From assembly GCA_019096065.1 (NCBI GenBank), contig JAGUCH010000003.1, positions 11,470,001-11,534,000 of the forward strand: a stretch of DNA of 64,000 nt. Reading direction: 5' to 3'. The notes under the pieces were generated by a model. The model made no database searches and was not told the origin of the DNA. It saw only the letters and a list, made by a program, of their open reading frames with translations. This document shows positions 26,641-38,600 of this stretch, one piece after another (position 1 is the stretch's first letter; every line of letters begins with the position of its first letter). This stretch comes from Paracyclopina nana. Lineage: Eukaryota > Arthropoda > Copepoda > Cyclopoida > Cyclopettidae. Made by a program: the position numbers and the translations under genes.

Positions 26641-29600
26641 TTAGCCGTCGCCGCCGGAGGATCCGCCGCCGGTCAGCTCGGACTCGTATTGCTTGCGGAA
26701 GCAATCGCCGGCGGGGAAAAAGTCCCAACACCTCCGCTGGTACATGTCCCACACGTACGTCTCCTGGCCGGTGTACTCCGTCTCGTCCTTGTTGATCAGG
26801 TACATGAGGAAGAACCTGAAAAACAGCAATGGGAATAATTAAGAGAAAACGCACAATAGATCTGTGACAAGGGAGCGAGCGCTGTGGAAGATCTGCTGGT
26901 TGCGGTTGAAAAAATTGGCTTGAGAAAAATCATAATAATGGCTGGAGAAATTACAAGTAATTGGCCAAGTTGTGCTCTTTCTGCACGTGGATATCGAAAC
27001 CGTGGGGCACGCTGTCCAAGTAGTCTTTGCCAATGCCACAAATGAAGCAGTTGTTCTCCAACTCGTCCTCCACGCCCTGCATTTGGTCCCTCAAGGCGCC
27101 AAAAGCGTCGATGATGAAACCTAAAACGGAGGAAAAATTAGGCCCATTCATCTAACAGCTCTTATGCCCTGTTCATGTATTAAGAATGCCTTAAGGTATG
27201 GAAAAAATTGTCATAAGGAATAGTGAATCTGTTGCTGACTGCTGCTCTACGAGTTCAGCTTGGGGTCGAGCAGCGTTTTTAATGGCAATTTTTGCTATTT
27301 TGTCTCACAGCATTTTTCAACGTTTCTTTGATAAGAGATGAAATGTGAATAGTGATTTTGCTCAAAATGGCTAAAATGCGGAGTGCTTAGTTGCCCAAAT
27401 TAGATTTGTTTACTTTCCAGTTGGCTTAAAGTCGATCCGATTTTTTTAGTTTCAGCCGGCGCTTGTCATAAGACAATTTTTCTCCTTTCCTTGAGGTGTT
27501 TTTCGTGCATTTTCCGAAGGAGTTTGGGGCGTACATGAACAGGACATTATTTGTCTAGCAAAACGTTAAGCAAGGCGAGTTGGAGGCTTAAATCTTGACA
27601 GCTACAGAGCTGATTGGCACCAAACTTCCTAGGATTCTTCAGTAGAGCCTAATTATTGTTCGTGCCGAAATTCATCCGTGTTGATTAGTGGAGGCCAGTT
27701 TTAGCAAAACTGCCTTGATTCACATCTTTTATGGCCTCCATTTGGCGGCCTCAGATGTTAAGTTTGGTTCCAATCGGCTCAGTAATTGCTGAGGTATTGG
27801 CCTCAAAAGAGCCTTGCTTAACTTCAAAAAGGCTTGATTAACTTCAAATAGCCTTGCTTAACTTCGATGAGCATTGCTTAACTTCAAAGAGCCTTGCTCA
27901 GCTTCAAAGAGCTTTGCTTAATTTCAAATAGCCTTGCTTAGCTTAAAAGAGCCTTGCTTAACTTGAAATTGCCTTGCTAGACTTCAATTAGCCTTGCTTA
28001 ACTTGAAATTGCCTTGCTAGACTTCAATTAGCCTTGCTTAACTTCAAAGAGCCTTGCTCAACTTGAAATAGCCTTGCCTAACTTTAAAGAGCCTTGCTTA
28101 ACTTCAAAGAGCCTTGGTTAATTTCCAAGTAGCCTTGCTTAACTTGAAATAGCCTTGCCTAACTTTAAAGAACCTTGCTTAACTTCAAAGAGCCATGCTT
28201 AGCCATAAAGAGCCTTGCTTAACTTTAAAGAGCCTTGCTTAGCTTCAAAGAGCCTAGCTCAACTTGAAAGAGACTAGCTCATATGAGAACAGTAGCCGTA
28301 CCCTGAATGATGGCGAGCAGGATGACAATGATGAAGAAGAAGAAGGAAATGTCGAAGAAAATCCGATAGACTTCGTAGTCATCACCATCGGGAGGCTCAA
28401 TGACGTCACCAATGCCACCACCAGCCCTGACGCCTTGGTACAAGTTGAACACGAAGCACTGCAAAAGTGAAGGCAAAAAATTAACGAAAAAAAAGGATTT
28501 GGGTGCTTTGCAGGAATTACGGTGAACATGTCGTGGCATTTTTGGTCCACTTCCTCCTCTTCGCCCGAGACGTAAAACTTTCGGAAAAAGTTGAACGCGA
28601 TCACCGTGTAGATGTAGACCACGATTGTCAACAGCATCAGAGTCAACACGAGATTCTTGCCGTTGTGGGTGATGGCCTCCAGGATGATCCTCAAGGCTGC
28701 CACGCCGACTGCCACGTCAAGCAAATGAGCCGCAAAGAAGAAGTAGTTGTAGTTGCCAAGCACGGAGAACGCAAAGTACCACAACTGGTACAAAAAGGGC
28801 TGCAAACAGAAAAAATGGCAATTTTGATGCTCTTTCAAAATTCCATTGAAATTCCCATATTTTCTCAATTCTCAAATTAAGGCTTATGCAAACAAGAAGC
28901 GTTCAGCTGCGCACATTATTATGGGTGTTGTGTTGGTCAAATATCAATGCGGAAAACAGTGCAAATATGCTAGGAAGTGCGGTATGATTTTCGATAGTGG
29001 AAAAAGCAAATATTGATCAGTAAAGGTTTCGTGAGTTACTTATAATCAAGTTCCGTAGCTCCAAATGCTGGATTATGCAAAATCTCATTCATAACAATTA
29101 TCCTCGCTTTCAAGCCTCTCTAATTTTCTACAAAATACCTATTTTTAGAGCACAAAACAATACTTCTGCTTGCTGAAGCCAAGCCCTTTTTGAGGCCGCG
29201 AAACCTGAATTTATGTTATAGGTACAATTGAATATATTTACATTGTCAGTGAGGGTGATGCCAGCCTTCCAAACCTGATACCTCCAATCAATGGAAGTAA
29301 TCAGACCAATGATGCCACTGCTCTCATTTGACTCAGTTTGGAGAGCACTCTTCTCCATTCCAAGGATGTTGCTGATGGCGTCAAACTCAAATTGCTCCGC
29401 ATACTTTTGCCTCACCCTCTTCTTCACAAATTTGTCCCAGTACAGTGCAGGGAAGGACTTGGCTGAAATCACCAGCTTGTCCCAGTAGCCTTTCATGTCA
29501 TCATCCTCAGGCTGCTCAGCCAGATAGAGGCCATCAAATTCAAGCCTTCTGGCCACTTCCTTTTCCCGCTTGAACAAAGCCAATGGAACCTTCAGGTTGT

Positions 29601-32600
29601 AATAGGCAATGCACATGCAGAAAGAGACAATGGCATGGGTGATGCCAAGGCCTCGAATGATGTATTCCAAGTAGTAGTATTTCTCGTCAACGTGGATGTA
29701 CTCATCTGGTTCCTCTTCCTCACCCTCTTCCCCTTCTTCCCCTCCTTCATCTCCAGAACCAAGATCAACCACAACTTCTGGTGGAGCAAAGTCTTCATCA
29801 CCTTCCTCGCCCTCGTCAACTACAGACACCTAAAGAACATTTGCTATTAGAAAAATTATAATTTATAGAAGAAAAATCTGATTCACCTTGTAGAACAGGA
29901 GCATAAAGTTGATTGTGAATGCTATGATCAGAGCAATCAGTTTCAGGGTGAAGAAGTTGCGGGCCAAAAAGCTGACCATTTTATTAGCATAGGCACCAAA
30001 GTCAATCTTGGCAAATGGAGAAGGCTCAACTTTGCCAGCTTTGGCACTGCTGAGCTTCTCAGCTGCTGCCATGGCCTCCAATTGCTTCTTTCCAAGATCT
30101 TCCTTGGCTTCATCCCTAGATGGAAGATCAATTAGTCATGTACTTTATTTTTAAAACCATCTATGGTACTTTTTGCTTGATGGTGGTTTTTCTTCAACTG
30201 CCTCAGTTCCTGCAGCTCCTCCTCCTCCACCATCACCTTCTTCCCCTTCAGGAACCACTGAAAAAATGAGCATTTTAAATGCATGATTTCTTGGCAATGA
30301 AATTGAACATTCAAAGCTTTTTTCATTGGTTAAGGAGCTCTACATTCACATGAACACAACATGAAGGGTTAGTGAGTAACCACTTGTCTCTTATTGGGTC
30401 ACATACCACTGGTATCAAGGTATAGGTAATTTTTGTAGCTCAATCTGACTCTTCGCCCTTAAAAAAGCATGGTTTGCATGGATCAAAGACAAAAGCAGCC
30501 AGGGTTGTAGTAGTTTGGGACAACAAATATTAGCAATTCAAACATATCTTACCTATGGGCACTTTTTTAGCCTTAGTCTCTTCCTCGTCAGTTTTCTTAA
30601 CCTGCTCCTTGTCAGAGCCTCGCATCATGCCCAACATTATGGAGTAAGCACCAGTGACAATTCTCAAAATGAAGAAGCCAAAGCCGTAGAGGGTCCAAAA
30701 CATTCCAGTAAATATGGTGAGCATTAATTCCACAGGGGTCATTTGTTTGGCACGCGCAGTCATTTCTTTGATGTTGGCTGGGGAGAATAGCATAGCAAAG
30801 GCAATGAGTTGAGCCTTGATTTCAGCAAGTTTTTCCTTCAGTGGAGCAATAATGCCTTTTGGCTCATCATCAGAGGGAATGGTGAGGCCTGATTTTTCGG
30901 GCCCAGCTCCACCATCATCTGTGGCCATGAGAGAAGCTGCATGTTGCATCTCAAAAATGGCATCCTCGCAAAAGTCCACAAAGGCCTCCATTTTCTCCTT
31001 GTCACCTCCCTCAGTGATGGTAGCATAGAAAAAGGCCCTTTTGGACTCTTTGATCTGAGGCTTCTCCCATTGCTCAATATTGTTCTCATCAATCTCAAAG
31101 TAGACCCTCTCAACTTTGTCAGCAGTTTTGATCTCAATTCTGCCCAAAAATGGCTCAAAGAAGTTCAGAACAGTGCCAGCAGATTCCAAGAACTTGGCCA
31201 GTCTAGGATCATTAGGCATGTGCTCTGACAAGTTGGTGAGCAGGACTGCCAGATTGAAGCCAATCTCTTTGGAAGGATCCAGGTATCTGCTTGAAAACTC
31301 TCCAAAGTCAATATTGCCTTCAGGATTGGTTTCACAGCATCCAAGCAAGAACTCAATCTCTGAGGCAGAGTAATTCTTGGTGCCTTCCAACTTCTCCTTG
31401 AAATCCTTGGGGTGGATGCATCCATTTTCCAGGCCAAGGTCATCTTCACTGGGCAAGTTCAAGAAAAGGTTGAAATAGCTAAGAATCATTTCAACATTGG
31501 CAGAAGACTCAACCAAGGTGTCCACCATTTGCCTACTAATGGTGCCATTCACTACACTGCCTTCTAGCATTGACAGTAACATGGTGATCAAATCCTTTTG
31601 GAGATTGAGCAACTCCTGCAAAAGCTCCACTTGGGAGGAATCCCTGGATAGCTTCTCTTGCATGTTGGCAAACAAGAACAAAAATCCACTCACAGCATCC
31701 CAAAGCCTGTGAAAAATTGAATTAAATGGGTGAGAAAAAAAGATTATTATTTCAAATTTACCTCGAGCTAGCCAATGAGTGCTGATTGCCAGTGCAAGGA
31801 CCTTGAAGGACCTCAGCAATGGTGTTGAAAACCTGACTAGCAACTCCAATGGCCTTCAAAAAGTTGTACAAGCCAGCTGGGTCAATCACATCCTTTCTAG
31901 AGTAGTACCAGTAAAAGTCCATCATGGACTCTTGCAGTCTGAGCAAATAGTCAACTGTGCAAATGACCAAATTGACAGTGACAGGGTTACCAACTTGAGT
32001 TCTCAAGTAGTTTTGCCAATCTGAAAATAATCAGCCATGAAGTGTTTGTTAGCTAGAAAAAAGTGATTGATTACCATTGTTGTGGCCCTCAGAAGTGAGT
32101 TGGATGAATCTAAACAGCAAAGTAGTGAAGTCAGCATCATACATGTTCTTCTCACCAGCAGGACCATCAGGTCCCACACCTAGGCCTTCAGCTTTGGTGT
32201 TTCTCTCAAAAGCATCCAAGTCAAGTACAGTGCAAGAATTCATTAAGCCTGATATGGAGGTAAAGAAGCCAGAGTCCCTCTTGTCCTTCAAGAAGTTTAA
32301 CATGTCAGTTTGGGCATCAATGTTGCCTCCCCTCAAGATGGCAATGCCCAAATTCAGGGTACTCTCAATCATGTCTCCACTCACACCTTTGCAGGCTGAA
32401 ATCTGAGTGAGTACCATCTCAGTGGCACCTCTCTGAGCCAATCTTCCTTGATTGAAGAGCAACCTCATCTTTTCAATTTCCTGCTCTTGCAAAGATGGAG
32501 CTTCTCCCTCATCATCACCTCCTTCCTCCTCTTCCTCTCCACATGATTTGGCCATTATGTTGGCATAGGCCATATACAGAGGATCCTCCTTTTGTTCATC

Positions 32601-35600
32601 AGACATGGAGATCTCAGCCAGAGCTCCTTGGCAGAAGACATGCACTAATTGCTTCAGTTGATCAGCAGCAGCCTCTTCCTCCTCTTCATCAGCCTTCTTC
32701 ATCTCAGCATCTTCAAAGGTCTGAGTCAGGTGATCAATCAACACTTCTTGGCCACTGTTCTCATCTTCTAGCCACAGCTCCCTATAGGTTCTCAAGAACA
32801 GATTGACTGCCACGTGCCTGGGCAAAGAGTGCAAAGATGTCTGCCTGAAACAAGCAATAACAGCCCTCTTCCTCTGGATGGACACCACCTTGGGGAAAGC
32901 ATTTTGAGAGGCATCCACTGGAGGATGATCAATTATGTGCAAACCAAACAAAACTTTGCCCATGGCAACAATTCTGTGAATGAGCAAATCCAGAGCTTCC
33001 TTCTTCATATCAGATGGTGGAATGGACTTTTTGTTGCCCAGTGTTGAGTACAAGTGATGCTGCCAGCACAGCTCATCAGCTGGATCCAACTTGTCTGGGA
33101 GAGTCAATTGGTTCTTGACAAACTCAACAATGGCCTCATCTTCCATTTTTTGCAGAAACCTGTCCTTGCAATGCTGGACGAGCTCCTGCTCTCTACCAGC
33201 AAACAAATTTAAGCCAACAGGCAACAGCCTCTTCAAGGCAGCCACAATCAAGCTGGAAGAAGCATCTTTGCCCTTCTCTTTTGCAGCTCCTTTCGGTTTC
33301 TTAACCTTTTTGGCCTTTTTGCCTCCACCTCCACCTCCTCCTCCTCCATCACCCCCTCCTGAATCTGCAGTGGGCATGGCTCTTCCCTTACCGGTAGTTG
33401 GCATCAACAAAGCCATGGTATCGATCTCATTGGCAGAGACAAAGTTGTTCTCCTCTTTTTTGAAATAAGCTGAGGCAGACATCACATTGAAAATCTCACC
33501 CACATGGTTGTACAACTGTTCAGCTTCAGCTGAATTTGATCTAATCCAGTGGCTTCTCTGCAGATCCACATACTTGATGAGCAAGGGATAGAAGGCATAG
33601 ATGTCTCTTGCTATCAAATTCCATTCTTCAAGGATTTCTCCCTCAATCTGAGAAGCATCATCCGCGGCAGCCTTCAGATAACCCTTGAGAGATTCCTCCT
33701 TGAGGTACATAGACTCAACTCTTTTCCTAACTTTTTCTGTGAGAGGCAACAATGGATCTTTGAGGATCTCTTCAGAAGTGTTAATGATGATTTGCTGGGA
33801 GTACATTGCAATGAAAGTCATCCATTCAGAGGAGGCATCTCCAACATTTTTAGCAATCAGCTTTAAAATGAGTTTTAGCAACTGATTCATGTGGTCTGCT
33901 GTGACCATTGTCACATGGCTGCCTCCTTTGGGATCCACATTATCAGGCCCTTGAAACCACCATGTGGGCAAGTAAGAGCACAAAAATGGCAATATGACAT
34001 CTATCACCTGAGGACATTCAGAGTATGTTTTGCTCTCTTCAATGAATTTGTCCACCTCGCCAATCATTGCATCCAAGTTAGGGATACTTTGCTCAATTCT
34101 GGCTGTTACTTCTTGAGCTTCCAGGGACCTCTCAGAAAATCCAGACCCATTGACTGAGTTGGGGTTGAATTTGCTCAAAGAAGGCTCCAAGAAAGCAACT
34201 GGGAAGGTTGCTGAAAACGCTGATAAACACTTGCCCAATGAGCCTCTATGGAAAGCGATTTCTGACTTGAGGAATTTCCTTGCTTTGGTTAGGCCCAAAT
34301 TAGTCCCCAGGATAAACAAGCTTTCTAGGATCTTGTAGCAAGCAACTTGAATCTCATCCACAAGCAAATCAGCCCCATATTCATACATGGCGAGATGATC
34401 AAAGGTTGAGGTCAATATTGGCACCAAAATCTCAAATATGTACTTGAAGGAGGTGCAAGTTTTCATATGAGTACCTCTCAAATGTGGATATTTCCCCTCA
34501 TGCAGATTGACAATAGTTTTCTCCAAGTCATCAGCACAGTTGTTAAAAAATGTGAGCATAGAGGTTCTCACAAATTCAGGCCTACTCTTAGCAAGAGATT
34601 TGGCATCAACTGCTTTTACCAATACTTGTAAGCACTTGACTGCCTGCTTGGCATCACATCCAAAAGCTGACATTCTCAGCCTAAGCAGATTAGCCAATTT
34701 GCAAAATAGCATTGCAACCGCCTCTTTTTCTTTGATGGTAGCAACTCCAGCAGAAGTAGTTGCTGTGGCTACAGCAGTGAAGTAATTTCTGTGATGACTG
34801 AAATACTTTTCAATCACTGGCAGCACAACTTTGCTGAAGAATTTGACAGTCTTATTGGACTTCTTGAAATCATTTCTTCTGGTAAAGTTGTTAGACGGCT
34901 TGAGCAATTTCATGCAAGGGACAGATGAGTCCAAATAGCTGATCAACTTTTCGAGTAGATTATTGGCAAACCTATTTTCAGGGTTGGTCTTTGCTTTCCT
35001 ATCAGAGTCACCTCCTCTACCTGTCTTGAACAAGTTGTATCCTTGGAATTGAACATACTTCAAGAGCTCTTGACATCTCTCCCTGTTCTTCTTCTTCTCC
35101 TTTTCAGTGAGAAGGTCATAGGGAACCAAAGTAAGGTTGATGGGTCCACCACCTGATCCTTCCAAATCTCTTTTCTTCTGCAAAACTTGAATGTCATGAC
35201 CATCCTCAGCCAACCTTTCCGCCAAGTTCATCATTTCTCTAGACAAAGTTAAATTAGACAAGTCAGCTGGATTGGGCCGATAGCTCTGGATATTTCCAGC
35301 ATGCTGCTGTTGTTGCTGCTGGTTTTTAGCAGCCCCTCCGGCATCAGAGTACTCAATTGTCCATCCAAGAGCAATGAGAGCTTGAAGAGCATATCGCAAA
35401 GGTTCTCTATAAGTTTCTTTTTCATAGTTATCCAACATGGGATAAGGCTTCAATCTTGGGTGAGTTTTGACTGACTCATCTCTTTCGTTGCCATAAGTCC
35501 AGTTACCTTCTTGCTTTCTTTGCGCCCAAGCATCATGATAATGCTCAGAAAACTTTTGGATCAGAGTGTTGAGCTCATTGGTCAATTGAACATGAGATGT

Positions 35601-38600
35601 GTCAATTGGCAGGGGTATGTAGGGCCCAACACTGTTACCACTGCTACCTCTCATGTCATCCTCTGCATTATCTGGCTTTGCATAGTCTGGTGGCAAAGCA
35701 CAAGCAATTGCGGTGAGGCAAGGCAAAGCTTTTCCAAATAGCTCTGGATCATACTCCATGGTTGACAATGAGTCAAAAATACTGCTGAACAGGGTCATGG
35801 TCAGCTTTTTCTCCTCATCTGAGGCACATCCATAAGCTCCTTGGCCTCCAGGAGCTCCATAATATTTGCTGCACCTTTCATAGAATTGGGTCAACATTCT
35901 AAGGGCTACATTTGAGTATTCATTCAAATTGCCCAAATCAACTGTGAGTTGCCTTAACAGCTTGAGCAGCATGGCTGGATGAATTTCCTGGGTGAGAGTG
36001 ACCAAAAAGTCGGACACTGAAGATCTCTGAACATTGGTCAACATCTTTCCCTTGCTGAGACGATACACTGTGTGCAAAGTAGCTTCTAATAATGGAGAAT
36101 AGTTGTCAGCATCTGCATAGTAGCCCTTATACTTGATGAGTGAAGGCATAATAGAGTTGCCAATGAATCTATTGAGCGCCAATCCCATGTCAGACTCGCC
36201 ACCTTCAGGCTTTTCTAGCATTGTGGCAGCTCTCAAATCAGGCAGGAAGGCATTTTCAAGCATGTTAAAAAACAGATCTCTGTCATCAATGCCATACACT
36301 CTTTCAAGGAAGAGAGCCATGCTCTGCTTGTGATTAGGCACAAGACCTGATGGCAAATCTGATTTTCCTAGATCTGGGCCAACTCCAGGCATTGGAATAC
36401 TGAAGGGAAGACTAAGAACTCCCTCCAAATCTTCCAAAGGAACCAAAGATCTCAAAATGGCTCTAGCTCGCAATGAATCATTCTTTCCTTGAGCAATTAA
36501 GCTCGCTTCAGGAGCACAGCGACCAAGAAGGTCAACTAGGGTGCAATAGAATGACAAAATGGCAGCTCCAGTGTCAATGAAATCTTCATCATCTTCACTC
36601 TGTGGGACTGGATGCAAGTAACCCAAGGCAGTCATCCTGCCAGTCATAATTTGCTCTTGAATCTGCTCAGACATCACATTTCCAGACTCAATAGCAGACT
36701 TCAAGCCCTCACCTTCACCCCTTAGGGCCGGCCCAAGGCACTCTGGTCTTCTGATTAGCAGTCTGATGACCAAATTGGCATTCTCTTCCACAGACTCTCC
36801 TCCAACCCAGACACAGAATCTCAAAAAATCCAAAAAACGTTCTCCTTCCACAGGATCCCAACCAAGGTCTGGATAGCCTTTGGCTACAAGCTCAGTGTTG
36901 CTAGTGAGCCCACATCTGGAAAGGTAGACTGCAATCTTTTCAAGGTAATGCTCCCTGAGAGCAAGTGCAAGCTCAGTGTTGTCCATCAAGGATGAGTAAG
37001 CTACATCAAGAGGGGTGGACCCTCGCAAGCTTGGCCTTGAGAGCAAAATGTTGGCATGCTCTAGGATGAAAATCAGATGGTCAAACATTGCTTTTTGGTT
37101 CTGTCTGGATGTTCTGCAGAAGTAGCATAGGAATCTGCAACAGGCAACAACCATATCATAAGAAGATGCAGCAGCATCTTCAGTTGTGGCAACCACTTGT
37201 CCACCTTCTTCACCACCTTCACCAGCAGCTTCTCCGGAGTCATCAGAATCTTGCTCTGCTCTGGCAATGCTATTCATCATAATGGCAATCACATTTTCAT
37301 GAACTCTCAAGATCCTGATCAAGTCTGGGTGTTGAAAGAAAACATGGTTGTTAACAAGAGTCCATAAATACTCGCGGACTAGCTCCTCTTCCATTTTGGA
37401 CATCTGAACAGGCAACAAGGATCTTATTCTGCTTAGAGCTACCCACATGTCTACAGCATCTTGCTTAGTCTTGGAGTCAATAACATAGGTTGTCTCGGTG
37501 GCTTTCATCAGCTCACCAACAGTATCATATTGCCTGAGAAGAAGGCTGAACATTTCCCTAACAAGTTCAGTATTTTCAATTTCAGCCTCACAGCCCCAAG
37601 CTATGATAGTTTCAACCAGGACTTTCCTGAATTTCTCTTCAGGTGACTTGATCCTGATTTCCTCAGCCACTTCCTGATTTCCATTACCAGTGTCTTTCAA
37701 GGCTTTGACAATCACAGACCAAACACTGGGTCTGCCAGTATCCTCTGGCTCAGGCTCAACATCTTCCTCTTCTATTGAGCTGATAGCCATGACTTGCATC
37801 AGGCTGCCATGAAATTCTTCCATTTTCTCCCTTAAAGTTGGCATGCATGGGTGATCCTCCAAGTCTTCTCCCTCCAGAGTTTTAAACCCAAGAATAGTAT
37901 TCATTTGCTCTCTAGGAGGACACCTGAATTCTTTGGTTTTCTTTGCAGCTACAGCAGATGGCATATCAGACTGCTTGATTTCAACATATCTTCTTAACTG
38001 ATCTTGCTGCAATTGCTTCATGTAGCCCTGAGAGAAGGCCACAGTGTATTCAATCCTGTGCCTCAGCTGAACATCACACAAATGATGCAATAGCCTGCAG
38101 AGCTCCAACTTGACTCCCTCATGGACCTTCATCTGAAGGATGCCTTTAGTGTGTTCATCCTTACCAGTTTTATCAAAGGTAGGATCCCAAGTTTGAGGGT
38201 GAACAAAGACCAAAAGCCTCTCAATGTCAGCTTCAGTCAGAGTGCCAGCCAATAAAAGTCTGTCAATCATTTTGATGACAGGAACAAACAAGTCCTCATT
38301 GCTTCCTCCAATTGGATCTCTGTTGTGAACCTGATTGACAATGACAGCTTTTTCCAATGCTTCCATGACAATATCTCGCACAACTTCCAGGGGAAAAGCA
38401 GGAGTAGCAAGTGACTTGATGTCATCAAAGCTGCTTGTGATTTCACTAGTACTCATTTGAGGTCTGATTGACTCATATTGCAGGGACTTCATGCTGTTAC
38501 CCAGCTCTGGACTTTCACCATACAAATCTTGGAGTTCTGTGCCCATAGTAACAATGTACTCATTTCTAGTCACCTCACTGAAAATAACCATAAATAGCTT

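Noticed and set aside
27803-28275. CRISPR-like array
   Set aside because: Repeats are contiguous without unique spacers, diverged, and lie in an intron of an animal gene.
28254-28290. Extension of the ryanodine receptor frame into the repeat array as coding sequence
   Set aside because: The donor at 28296-28301 and acceptor at 27121 give the conserved [11 protein letters not shown] junction; the array is intronic.
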